From positions 268,674,299 through 268,738,298 of the forward strand of contig OY986435.1 in the NCBI GenBank assembly GCA_963920525.1: a stretch of DNA of 64,000 nucleotides, in the 5' to 3' direction. Below the pieces are notes generated by a model, which was not told the DNA's origin, ran no database searches, and worked only from the letters and a program-made list of their open reading frames with translations. Made by a program: the position numbers and the translations under genes. This stretch comes from Dichetophora obliterata. Taxonomy: Eukaryota; Arthropoda; Insecta; Diptera; Sciomyzidae. Of this stretch, positions 1-11,579 are shown one piece after another (position 1 is the first letter of the stretch; each line of letters starts with the position of its first letter).

Positions 1-3000
1 CGAAACTAGCCGAAACTGACAAAAAGGATCAAAACTGGCCGAAACCAAAACCAATGAAGTGTTTCGTGATATTCCTAAGTAATTTATTTATAAAATATTT
101 ATTTTTATTTAGGTCCTGCCTAATGGGTTGCCGGCGAAGTTCGCCACTGGCTCTAAATTTGTTTTTATATTTTTGGTAGCCGTTCACTATAAAGTGCCGA
201 GACTTTATATTTTTAAAAGTTGGCAGCTTATAAAAAGCTCAAAGACTTTAAAACAAAAATAAGAATTAGCTGGCAGCTTTGGAGCACAAAAACTAATTAA
301 TTTATTTTCAAATATGATCATCCTTTTATAGTAAGCATAACGGTATTTTGTCTTAAAACTAGTTAACAATTGTTTGTGTAGTTTAGAATGTAAATAGAAT
401 CATATGTTCTTTAATTAGTGTAAAAGTAATAGTAGAATATCGTAATACATATTTGTAATTTAGTATTAATAGTTTAATATGTGTGAGTGAGTAGACTTAT
501 ATTAATAGAAAACGTAAACATAATCATATGTTAACATATTTGTGTGGGAGTAAAAAGTATAATATAATATCATATGTTTTGTATTCAGCCATATGTGTAC
601 ATGTGTGCGAATGAGATAGATAGAAGTGCTTAGTATGAACATATGTTCTTATTGTTTGAATAATATCTTAGTATAAAAATAAAATGAGGTGATACATACC
701 GTAGAGGTGTATTACTTTAACTTAGTTTGAGTATTATTGTGCATGTTCTCGAAAATTCTTACAGTAGAGGTTTTTATATCATTACTTATTTTAAGAAAAG
801 CTTGTTTTATAATGAAATACATTAATGTAAAATAAATAGTTAAATAATATGTATAGGTATACTACACCAAACATTCGGTCGGACACTAGCTATAAGGATT
901 TCAGCTGCAATATTATACCAGGTGATGCGTTGTGGAGTGTAGAGCAAATTTGCATCAAAAAGTCAGTTTCAAAAAAATGCCACATACGATAATTTCGCGC
1001 AAAAGTGTCGATATGTAAATACATGCTTGCTACAAATGTAGACTTCCGACCGTCTAAGTATGTTTGCAGTTCAGAGCACATAAAGGTGAAGTTTTAATTT
1101 TTGTGATCTGAACAATATAGCATACTTAAAGATTTTTAATTAAAAACTTTAACTGTTTATATATTGAATTATGATTGATAATATTATTTCGTATTCTTAA
1201 GCTATTCTTGAGATATTAGATTTTGAAAGAAAGTTAAAACTATTATTCAACAGACACGATTTAGTCAACTTTTACCGTTGGTATATTTTTCAACATTGAA
1301 ACAAACTTTCATTTAGTACACATCGTTTTCTTAAAATGAGCTATTTTTTTTTCTATTTTTATATAACTATCTGTGGTGGCTTCTTGTGATTTTAAAAAAA
1401 ATTTTGAAGGAAATTTGGAAGGAAAATCCGTACTTTAAATATTGTATTGGCAGCAATAAATTTGTCTAAACAAAAACCCTCTCTCCACTCCATGCAAAAT
1501 CTTATGCACATACTAAATTTTAGTCCCAATTTAAATGTTTTTGTCCTTTTATTCAGCTGTGCATTCATGTTATATCACACATTATTACGTAATTTTATAT
1601 GATTTTGCTAAATGCTTTAAAATAAATGCATGCATGTTGGCCGACTTAAATTATCTGTAAATCATTTCGTTGTACTTTATTGTATTGTTGTAAATTTTTT
1701 TCATACTTGTACCTGTCATGAAAATAGCTACTGCCTATTCGTATGTGAGTGTTTGTAGGCAAGTCAGAGTGAGTCCTTGAAATGCTTTCAATAATTGCTG
1801 AACAAGTTATACATAAAATCTACCCAACATTTTTAAGCTGAAATCTTTTGGAATTTCGTCGTAATTGCAATAAAAACTCATTCACTTCTATTGATTTTGG
1901 CAACATATTCGGTTTGAATTTTTTTGCTATTGCTCAATCTTGTTGTTGCTATTGTTATGGTAGGTCTAGAAGCACCTAGCGTAGCCGACAACTTTGCAAA
2001 TGTTGCATCCAAAATTGTTGTGCGCCACCACAACTAGATGTATGCGAAATAGAACAGAAGGAAGCGAGAAAGCAGTTTGGTCCGCAGCAGGTTATGGAAC
2101 AGAGGGGTATTGATAAGCAGTGGGGTCGGTTGGGGTGGAGTAATGGGGTGAAGGGCAAACCACAGGATCCAACGCTTGAGTGGAAAATTATAATTCAATC
2201 AGCAGTTTATGCAAGTTGTGACAATGAATACAGCAGAATGAGTATCTTTGTATATATCTGCTTATCGCAATCTTTGTTGAAGTGTTTGTTGCTGTTGTTT
2301 TCACTCTACTTTTTTAGACAGCAACAATTCAAGCAAATGTTGATATTTTGCCGCATTAGAATCTTGATGTAGCGTGTTGTTGTTTCTACTAGTTTTTATT
2401 TTTTTTTTATTTTTTTTTTGCTGGCTGCGACATCTGCAGCTTGACAGATAAACAAACAAAGGAAAAGCCGGTGATAAGCACGCTTCGATAAGGTTTCACA
2501 AAGTTTCAAAACATTTTCGTCAATACTATAAACGACGGGCAAAAACAAAAACAATACAGCACACAACAACACAATACATAACTTCAACAGCTGATGCGGG
2601 TGTTTAACAGTTCAATGTGTAGAGCAGTGAAATAAGGAAAAGCTTGCGATTGAAACTATAACTTTTCACTGACTGGAACGATGCGATACTTTGTTGGATT
2701 TGCGTATCTACATATTTATAAGCATTCATAATGGTTGTTGTTTAAATAATACATAGTTCTTTATTGTCTGAACTCAAGTCATTGATTTCTGTGGCCTTGG
2801 CTGCAACTTTCTTTTTTTATCCTTCCTAACGATTCCACTTCAAATATAATTAAAATGCAATTAGTAGCGATAAATATCTGTATCTGAGTATCTGCATCTG
2901 CAGTTATTGTCAGTTTTAAATACATTTTAACAACTTTGTTTTTAAGTTTGCTTCTATTTTGTTTTATAATCATGCCTATTTTATTATTGCATACTTTTAT

Positions 3001-3639
3001 CTACATTTACTTAAGCAAAGTTATGATAAAATTGCCAAAGTTTGCCACAAGCAAACACAAAGATAAATTTCAGCAAAATAGCTCAAAGATTAGCGTCAAA
3101 CTATATTTTGACGTAATCTCTAAATGACATTCATTGGTGCAACGTTAGTTACACAGCGAAAAGAATTTATTGTTAGACACAAATATGTTACAAATGTTAA
3201 GAATAAAATAGTTTAATCCTATAAAATAAAACTAGCTTCAATTTTAAAAAATCTTAACATTTTTGTGATTATTTAAAATTTGTTTATCAATTTTAAAATA
3301 ATTAATTCTTAGCTCTAGCTTTTAAAGCAGATTTTAGTGAAATGTAAAATTAATTGTTAGCATTTGTTAAGAGTTTGTTTTGACTTATTTTAAAGAAGGA
3401 AAATTAATTTGTTATCACGAAAATTTGTTGCTCTTGTTTAAACAACAATACCGCCCTTAGCACCATCATTAATATAATTAATCAAAACTCTTTCCGCGCG
3501 TATTCCGTCCCTGTGGAATGAGATAAAGTTTTGACTTATTGCTGCTTGCACTCTTCTTCAATGCTGTCAGATTTGACCCTGAGAGTCATATATTTGGCAA
3601 CAAGTAGCGAATTTGTTGTGTTTGTAAATTAAATACTTG
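1..3639. other. AT-rich stretch without recognisable gene
   Basis: I see no coding region with a recognisable motif on either strand; the short open frames are low-complexity or have no family signature. Between about 390 and 660 the palindrome CATATG recurs at least five times in similar surroundings (AATCATATGTT and variants). About 1980-2600 is less AT-rich and contains CAACA-type runs, as is usual in fly intergenic or intronic DNA. Confidence 0.6.
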
Positions 3640-3997
3640 CCCAGTAGCGGATGGAGTATATTCCGAATATATGAAGCATCAATTACCTTGTAATGACCAC
3701 TACTTCCGACTATATTACCTTACTATGCATAAAAAGCCTTACATTTAACATTGAATGAGACAGGAGGTAAGTGATCGCCTCCCTTCAGCATTACCTAGAA
3801 GTTATGGAGTAACATACTACTAGTATTAAGTTATAAAAATCACTGCATTACTTTTCCTTGTATGCTACATTACAGGTATGAGTTAATTACTTCTGCTATA
3901 TGCAGAGGCATTACTTTTTGAAAAAAGTAATGCTTCCTTACCTGGTAATTTATTCTGTATTAGTTCTATGGTAGCCACTGGCAAATCCGCTGCTGGG
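3640..3997. mobile_element. MITE with CCCAGYAGCGGAT ends
   Basis: The left end reads CCCAGTAGCGGAT and the right end is the reverse complement of CCCAGCAGCGGAT, a 13-bp terminal inverted repeat with one mismatch. There is no coding capacity in 358 bp. The interior repeats TAATGC/GCATTA many times and holds a near-perfect palindrome at 3908-3933 (GCATTACTTTTT, two bases, then its complement). No convincing target duplication was found. A related element lies at 19919-20350. The superfamily is unassigned. Confidence 0.6.
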
Positions 3998-4680
3998 TGG
4001 CTAGCTGATAATTTTTTGTTTTTAACAAAGGTTTGTGATGTTTTCACCCTTTATATGAAAAGATGCTTGTGTCTTGATTGTTTATTCTGTTAATGTTAAG
4101 TAATTGATGCAGAACGACGTGAGAGCCTTTAAAGCCCTTTTATCATGAAGAGCAGATAGTGATTATATTGTCATACACTAACGCATGGTCACTTGCCCCC
4201 CCCCCTCCCCTAGGCTGTGAAATTTTTTATATATCGAGAGCTTATATTCAATAAGACCTATCTACATTTTACACGAAAATGAGTTTTTTATGGCAAAGAA
4301 ATCGTGACTTGACTAATCTACAATACAGTTTTTTTGCTTGTCAATATAACAAACGACCTTATCTACACAATTTTTCGGAAATATTCAGGAAATTTGTAAC
4401 AAATTTTAGTAAGACTTCAATGGCAGTGTAAAATAGGGAAGGAAATGCATTGAAAAGCATAGAAGTAGATTATGCATCATCAGCAAAGGAAGATATTGGA
4501 CAAATTAACTAGTTTATTTAAAAGTTTAGTTTATTGTATATTTTTTCCCATAAAACTAATTCTAGACAGAATTTATCTTTTTCTGCGCAGAAGGAAATAT
4601 CTGGATATTACATTTGTTTACTAAAAATATAATATCCAGATATTCAAATATAATATCCAGTCATTCAAACATCCATACCC

Positions 4681-5265
4681 AACAGGGAAAGAAGCACTCT
4701 AAAAGGTCTTTTTGAGTGCTTACAAGTCAGCTGAAAGCTTGAAAGTGCTGACCCTACGTATGACACACCATTGTAATTTTAACATTGTATGTCCTAAGAA
4801 AAAAGCACTTAATTGCTTCAAAAGACCCCTTAATTAAAGTTTTGGGTCAGCATTTCGTTTAATTGCTTCAAAAGAGGCTCTGGGAAATCTTTTTATCAGC
4901 AGTTTGTTGTTTTGAATACACTTTTCAAGTTTTTTGAACTGTTCTCTTTTTTCTTTCAAGTTCTTTTTGAACTTGTTAAGTGCTCATAAGTGAAGAAGAG
5001 AACAGTTCAAAAAGATTGAAAAGTGTATTCAAAACAAAAAGAACTGCTGCCACAAAGATTTCCAAGAGCCTCTTTTGAAGCAATTAAATGAAATGCTGAC
5101 CCAAAGCTTTCCTTGAGAGGTCTTTTGAAGCAATTAAGTGCTTTTTTCCTAGGACATACAATGTTAAAATTACAATGGTGTGTCATACGTAGGGTCAGCA
5201 CTTTCACGCTAGCAGCTGACTTGTAAGCACTCAAAAACACCTTTCGGAGTGCTTCTTTTCCCGTT
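4681..5265. mobile_element. Foldback element, two ~280-bp arms
   Basis: The left half (from about 4681) reappears as its reverse complement in the right half (to about 5265). Shared words include AAGAAGCACTC, GAGTGCTTACAAGTCAGCTG, AGTGCTGACCCTACG and GGACATACAATG or close variants. The arms meet around 4950-5000 with only a short spacer, so almost the whole element can fold into one hairpin. The open frame read across 5007-5312 on the minus strand is a by-product of this palindrome and matches no family. It is probably a non-autonomous foldback element. Confidence 0.75.
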
Positions 5266-7001
5266 AGTGCTGACATGCCGTCCCGTTGGGATACTTCCAT
5301 CCATTCATGCAAAAATAATCAATCAATAAAAGGTAAATATTTTCATATGCAAATAAAAGTTCAACGAAGTTCAAAAAGTTTTATGTTCGAGTGGCGTGGA
5401 ACAAAATTACTTCACTATTGTTTAGGATGCGGATGAATGCAGCCAGCATATTGCCACACACAAAAAAAACAGAAACTCAACAGCTACAACTCCAACACCG
5501 CAGAAAAGAAAAAAAAATGCATGCGAAAAAAATCAAATTGAAACAATAACCGCGAAAATTTCCTTGAGTATCTAATGGCGCGAACATTTTTTAGCTAAAT
5601 AGACAACAACAACAACAATACTTGCACTAACAACAACAACTGCATTTAGCTACTAATTTGTTACTTATTGCTGTTGTAGCTGCAAAACGAACACAGCGCA
5701 AAAATTAATACCAACAAAAACCGTTTCATTTAAATGCAATCTGCAAATAAATTACTAAAACTTAGCTTCAAGTGCAAGCAAACAAGGTAGAAAACAATAA
5801 GCAGAAAAGAAAAATGTGAACGCCAAGCTATTTTGCACAAAGTATCTACCAGATACAGCAGCCAACCGCAAAGCTGCCGCATACCACAAACATTCGCCAG
5901 CTACTTGACGGTCGTTACATTTCGCAAAAACCAGCAGATACAGGAAACTTACAAAACTTTAACTTTCGTTTTCATTCGCGAACATCTGACAGATCGACGT
6001 TCGACGCCACCACGCTGGAAACGAATGGGGAAAGTATAACTAACGCAAGCGTAGACATATTTCTTATCATTCCCATTCGTGTACGACCATCTGAAGTGGC
6101 GCTATTTAGTCATGCAATCTGTATCCGTACGCACGCTAGATACTCATCAGCTGCGGAGTGTGTATCTTGCCGCTATAACCGCATCTGATAGCTGTGCGCA
6201 TCTGCAACAATGCGCGCTGGTGAAGACCAGTGATGTGCTTTAATAGGATTTCACCCGGTTTTCGGGATTTTAGACCCCCAACCGGGCGAAAGGGATTTTA
6301 GTCCTCCGTGCGGTATTTTTTTGTCGGTCGGTGGAAATTTTGTTATAAAGTGTATCGCTAAGATAACCGACAGATTTCTTATAAATGAAAATTTTTTCGA
6401 AGCCTTAGAGTACTTGGACCCAAAAATTGCTGTGGATATAGAAGAGATGTTATTCTAAAAATTTTTGTTTAATCTTAGTTTATGTAAACGTTGATAAGTT
6501 TTCACTGGAAGATGAATGGAATGTTTTTTATATTAAAAGACCTTAAGGACTATGTTTAGTGTTTCGAATTTTTGGAACAAGGTAGCCCCCAAAAAGATTT
6601 TAATGGAGATTAATTGTTTAAAAATTTACTAATATTAATGTAGCAGTTTAATTTCAATGCAACGGAAATAACTTTAAACTACTTAAATAAATTATAATTT
6701 TCTTTTTTTATTTTGGTTATAAAAAAATGAAGTTCCTTAACAATTTTCTTTGTTTAAATAGATCTCAATGAATTGTTATTTTAAATATTTTTTTTTTTAT
6801 ATAAAGTATTTTCGAAAACATTTTTGCTTATTTTTTATATCAATGAATTGTTTTGTTTTGTGTGTAATAAATGCTATTGTAAAGTGTGATTTATTAAGCG
6901 TTTGGTTATTGAAAATTTAAAAAGGAAACAGAATATATATATATAATAATTGCAATAGAGAATAAAATATTTATTTGGAGCAATACATTAGTGCCTGCTA
7001 T
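5266..7001. other. Gene-free stretch with CAA runs
   Basis: No gene is supported. About 5600-5660 is a CAACAA microsatellite region. About 5830-6240 is more GC-rich than its surroundings and could be unique, host-derived DNA, but no exon or motif can be shown. About 6240-6310 has a run of CCCGG/CGGGATTTT words, and CGGGATTTTT reappears near 8717 and 8740. After about 6330 the sequence is AT-rich. Confidence 0.5.
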
Positions 7002-8497
7002 TTACATTTTAAAGATTAGTTTATGTAAATGTTGCCCGCGGATCCAATTTTAGCATACTTTTTCCAGCATTTCGGCCGGTATCTCACAAATGGCAGCTGT
7101 AATGTTGTCTTCCAGGGCTGTTATTGTTGCTGGCTTGTCCCTGTACACGAGAGATTTTACTTAGCCCCACAAATTCTAGTGGTGTCAAATCGCATGACAT
7201 ATGTGGCCAATGCACTGCTCCAAAACGTGAGATTATTTGATCACCAATCTCGCCTCCCAATAGGTCCATGGAATCGCATGACGTGTGGCATGTGGCACCA
7301 TCTTGTTGAAACCACGTGTCAACCAAGTCCAATTCTTCCATTTTGGGCAAAAGAAGGTCGGTAATCATAGCATGGCACCTTGCTCCATTGAATGTAACGT
7401 TGAAATTGTCATTATTTTTGAAAAAGTACGGTTCAATGACGCCGCCGGCCCACAAACCAAACAGTGCATTTTTCAAGGTGCAATGACAGCTCTTGAGCTG
7501 CCTCCGGCTGCTCTTCAGACCAAATTCAGCAATTCTGTTTGTTGACGTACCCATTGAGCTAAAAATGAGTTTCGTCGCTGAGACTATTTTTCTATAAAAA
7601 AGTAGATCTTCATCCAACTTTTCTTAGGCTCAGACACCAAACAAACGACGTTGTGGTAGCTCACCCAGCTTCAGTTCTTGCACCAGCTGTATTTTGTATG
7701 GTTTCATACACGGTTAAAATTCTTTGACTTAAGCTTAAACTTTTTTGAATTACATATAGGACAACACACAAAAAAAAATAAATTTTTAATCCAAGGAAAA
7801 GTTAAAAATTTTTCAATCCAAAAAAGATTAGTTTTCAATCCAAAAAAAGTTTAAAAATGCACTATAAATATAAACTTAAAATAAAAAACTTTTCTGACCA
7901 GTTCACGGTTTGTATACACGAACTCTGTTGAGCTGGTCCAACAACTTATCCACTCGTCCATCTCATCAACTCGTCTAGCTCAGTTGTTAACATAGTTTAG
8001 CTTATTTTGCATCATTACGAATGCAAGTAAGTTCTTTTCAGGAACGTAGGTTTCAAGCCCAGCGCAATTAAACTAAAGTTTAGATTAAGAAGTAGTACTT
8101 TTTGGATAAAACATTCCTTTAAACCAAAGTTTTAAGCCGTGTACCGAGGTCCTTACGCCAAATCTTTTAGATGATCGAATAACACAAGCCCAATTGACAA
8201 TGACGTCGAATTGATATATGGCTATCTTCATTGACACTGTCCGATACAGCAGCAATATTCTCCTCGGTACGATTAATGTCCAATAAAGTGAAACTGTTCC
8301 AAAATCTTGCCACAATAGCTTGAACCTGGTCCAGCCGAATAGCCTGTTCGGTGAGTCGATTATGACAATAAAAATGGACGTAATTTGTCAAACACATTTC
8401 TCACAGAGCACGAATTTTGATAATAAAAATCAATTATTTGCATGCGCTGTTCGTTTGTTAGTTTATTTATGGTGAAATATATAGCATTACTGAGCAT
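7002..8497 (-). pseudogene. Tc1/mariner (DD41D-type) transposase, split by a MITE
   Basis: This is a transposase pseudogene for cut-and-paste movement of a Tc1/mariner element. Read from a likely start at 8497, the N-terminus contains LTNEQRMQIIDFYY. Then follow LTEQAI..IVARF and TEENIAAVSDSVNED (helix-turn-helix region) and RKDLG. After the MITE at 7709-8141 the frame resumes with KPYKIQLVQELK. The catalytic part shows LLFYRKI, LFGLWAGGVIEPYFF, WFQQDGATCHTS and SCDLTPLEF. From the D of QQDG to the acidic residue of TPLE there are 41 intervening residues. That third residue is E where relatives I recall have D. A frameshift near 7150 leads to DKPATITALEDNI and a short RGQHLHKLIFKM tail ending at 7002. 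Net length without the insert is about 350 codons, near full size. No terminal repeats were found. It is inactive because of the frameshifts, an in-frame stop in the tail and the insertion. Confidence 0.88.
7709..8141. mobile_element. 433-bp MITE inside the transposase, TA duplication
   Basis: The ends are CACGGTTAAAATTCTTTGAC on the left and, read inward from the right, CACGGCTTAAAACTTTGGTT. TA stands immediately outside each end (7707-7708 and 8142-8143). Removing the insert plus one TA restores the transposase reading frame across the junction (RKDLG followed by MKPYK). This gives the exact target-site duplication and shows that the MITE entered an existing transposase gene. The interior has no coding motif. 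A TA duplication suggests mobilisation by a Tc1/mariner-type transposase. Confidence 0.88.
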
Positions 8498-9769
8498 TTT
8501 TGGCGTTGCCACATGTTGCAAATCACGCTTAAGGTGTCAACAAATGTACACTGAAAAAACAAAAAATTTACCTTTTGTATAGTATTTTTATAGTTTAATT
8601 AGTTTTTAAATATAATTTTAATAAAAAAATCTTTTTTTAAGTAAACTTATTTGGGTACCTACATATTTTCGAGAGATTTTTGGAGTGATTTTTTGGTACC
8701 AAATCCGGGACAAAACGGGATTTTTGTCAACGAATTCGGGATTTTTGGCAAATCGCCAATGACATCACTGATGAAGACGGTCGCGACGACCTCGCCGACG
8801 CCAACGGAAACTGAAAGCTGCAGCTAGCTCGTGCTTGGGTTATGCTATTCATTACGCTGCACGAGTTTTTCGAACTCTTGCATCCGTTGCGCATGTGCAC
8901 GAACTCAGCTGATCGCTGATATTGTTTTGAGTTATTTTTTTTTTGTAATAAATATTTTGTTGTTGTTGCTGTTGTTTTAATAGTGCTCGCCACATGTGTC
9001 TTAGCTGCAATTGGCGCTCGATGATGCAATTGCTGCAGTGAAATAATCAAAAGATGATCGGACAACAATAACTAAAACAACAACCACAACTGTAAGACCT
9101 GATGCTACAAAAGTGCAACTTCGTTCCACACTGAGCACCCATGCAAAGCACACGATTGACTTTTGCGGATGCAGTCATCTTGCTCACATCCAAGGTCTTG
9201 ACTTGATCATGGATGTTGTTGTGTTGTGTCTGTCTGCCTCTACTGTTGCACCCTGGGAAGTATTCCTGCTGCTTTGTTGATTGAAACATTATTTGTGCAT
9301 CATGATTGAAACATTGTGTGCATCCTAGATTAGATTGTAACGTATTTAGTTTAGACTACACCCCTGCAGCCCCCTTTTTAACTTAAGTAAACTTTGTTAT
9401 TAAAATACTTTTACGATTGGAATTTTTATCCAATTTATTTTAAAAAATTCAGTTATTTTGACAACAGAACTTTAAACGTAGATAAATATCTTCTAAATTG
9501 TAGAATATCTTAGTAAATACAATGGTTTTGTCATTAAACATCGTTACCTAAGAATGACAAAAAAACGAAATAAAAATCAAAGTTTTTTACTTTTGATGCA
9601 AGAAGGAAGACTTGGACTGTAAGAGGGTGATAAATATGTATAAATTATCTACTGACGGCTTTTCCACTTTGGTTAAAAAAATTGTTGTCTCGTAATCTTT
9701 TGTTTTTCAGTTATTTAGTTTTCAAACTTTTCAAATAACTGTTCATTCGGAGAAAGTTCTTGAAGTAGG
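8498..9769. other. Gene-free stretch, partly GC-richer
   Basis: No gene is supported. About 8549 (TACACTGAAAAAACA) looks like the end of an element of the CACTGAGAAAACA type seen at 56511, but no partner end is nearby. About 8760-9290 is less AT-rich than its surroundings, with TTGTTG and CAACAA runs. It could be host promoter or untranslated DNA, though nothing proves it. The rest is AT-rich. Confidence 0.4.
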
Positions 9770-11095
9770 CTTGTGCTTCACAGTTCCAGAGACGGAACGG
9801 ACATGGAACGATTCTTTTGAAGAAAGGATCTAGTTCACGGAAACATGTCCGCGGAACTACCTAGTTCCTTTGCTTATTTGAACTGTATAGACCAAAGCTC
9901 ATTTAAAAGGTTGTTTCACTTGAGAGCGAGCTCGGTCGAACTGTCAGAATGGATGAAAAGAAAGCAAGAAAATGAATGCATAGCACAAAGAAAAGCACAG
10001 TGACAGTTCAAACAAAGGCCGAAAAAGAGTGCATTTCTCTCAAGTGCCACAACCTTATAAATGAACCTTGGTAAAGACTATTTGAACTGTCTGCTTGTTG
10101 AACTACGGAGGGAATTTGAAGCATGTCAGCGGAACTATCTAGTTCCTTTGCTTATTTGAACTGCAGAACTATTTGAAGCATTTATTTGAATTGTGTGCTT
10201 GTTGAACTGCGGTGAAAATGTGTAAAGGTCCATGTAGATTTTTTTTAGAACACATCGCTCTGACTAGTCTTAAATGAATTTAACAGAATTTTTTTTGCTT
10301 TTTTATTCTTTTTATTTCAATATTTTTAAATTAAAGAAAAACATTTTTTAGTTTATATAAAAAAGGAACTTCTATCATTTAGTAAATAAAGTTCATGAAC
10401 TAAATTTATAAAAATGCTGAAAAGTGAGCAAAAATAATTTCCAATCAGTTCCTCATAAGCTCAAAACTCATTTGCATCTTAGGCAGCCCGCAGAGTAAGC
10501 GTCGAAGCAGGCAGGCAGGCAGACAGGCCCTGCGAAGAAACAAGATATAAATAACTTTTTTCTCTCTTGTTCACATAGTTTTCCTGTGCCTGTCTGCCTG
10601 CCTGTCTGTTTCGGCGCTCACTCTGCGGGAAACCTTATAGTTCATCAGCTTTAAGCATGTTCGCGGAACTATATAGTTCTTCAGCTTTAAGCTTGTTCGC
10701 GGAACTACATAGTTCCAGCAGTTTTCTTTATAAGAATGAAAGTAACAAAAGCATGTTCAATGTTATTTCGTGATTGTTCTGTTTCATATGTTAAAAGCAA
10801 AAATAAACAGCAATGCTGAACAATACACACAACTAAAATGACGATATATCATTTTTAATTTTATCTATTATTTCTTTCACTCTCTTTCACATGCATAATT
10901 GGCTTACTTGTCGTCGCTCAAACAATTCGATTAAGCTATATAAGTGAGAAAGAGATGTCAGCTTATGTTGCTCAATTAAAAAATTTTATTGCAATCGGAA
11001 CTGTTTGGACATGCTTAAATCGTACAGATGGAATGATTGGAACTATGTTCAAGTTCCATGAACTATTCAGTTCCGGAACGACCCAACTCTATCTT
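9770..11095. repeat. Array of GGAACTA..TAGTTCC palindromic repeats
   Basis: The motif GCGGAACTA-YNTAGTTC recurs with its flanks at about 9850, 10127, 10660 and 10695. A related block at about 11045-11075 reads GTTCCATGAACTATTCAGTT. The first two copies share a longer stretch, including TAGTTCCTTTGCTTATTTG. Each core has dyad symmetry. No coding frame is seen, and an inverted repeat sits within it at 10487-10629. The whole may be a non-autonomous element with internal repeats, but I could not define its ends. Confidence 0.55.
10487..10629. repeat. 143-bp inverted repeat with CAGGCAGGCAGACAGGC arms
   Basis: The left arm starts CCCGCAGAGTAAGCGTCGAA and runs into CAGGCAGGCAGACAGGC. The right arm is the reverse complement, beginning from the outside as CCCGCAGAGTGAGCGCCGAA. 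The arms are about 42 bp with a few mismatches around a ~55-bp centre. This could be a small MITE or a stable hairpin; no flanking duplication was found. Confidence 0.7.
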
Positions 11096-11179
11096 GAAGC
11101 AGAAAAGTAAACATTTTTTGTGATTGCTAACATTTTAATAAAAACATAGAAAAATAAAAAACTGTGTATATATTTATAA

Positions 11180-11286
11180 AAAAAAATAAGTTCAAAAAAC
11201 TAAAACCCGACTGCTAAAAATTACGCTCTAAAAAGTATGAAACAAGAAAATGTTCTCATCTGAAATTTTTATGTATAAACTATTTT
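11180..11286. repeat. Direct repeat, copy 1 of 2
   Basis: About 100 bp, including TACGCTCTAAAAAGTATG, AACAAGAAAATGTTCT and TGAAATTTTTATG, recur in the same orientation at 12574-12688. The two copies flank the DD41D element at 11580-12524. They may be a segmental duplication or terminal direct repeats of an older host element. Confidence 0.65.
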
Positions 11287-11579
11287 CCACTTCCGCTGAT
11301 TTAAGGCTATGATGTGAAGGCTATATGATGTCACATTAAAAGAATAAAGCGTCCTTTAGAGGACAGAAAATTAACTAAACACCTATCTTCTAAATTACTT
11401 ATTATAATTTTAAAAAGCAGGTATCGTTTTCTTTTAGTACGCTTATTAAAGACTTTGTGACATCACATTTAATTGAATGTGGTGCCTTCTATAGGACATA
11501 AAGTCATGCACTAAAAAAATTTTAAGTGCCATAATAAGCATCTTTGTTTATAAATTGATCATCAAATAATTAATAAGTA

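Noticed and set aside
5007..5312. 101-residue open frame on the minus strand
   Set aside because: It lies in the arm of the foldback element; the same sequence is present inverted in the other arm and has no protein family pattern.
8760..9290. GC-richer region as 5' exon or promoter of a host gene
   Set aside because: No conserved protein, splice pair or core promoter could be demonstrated by eye.
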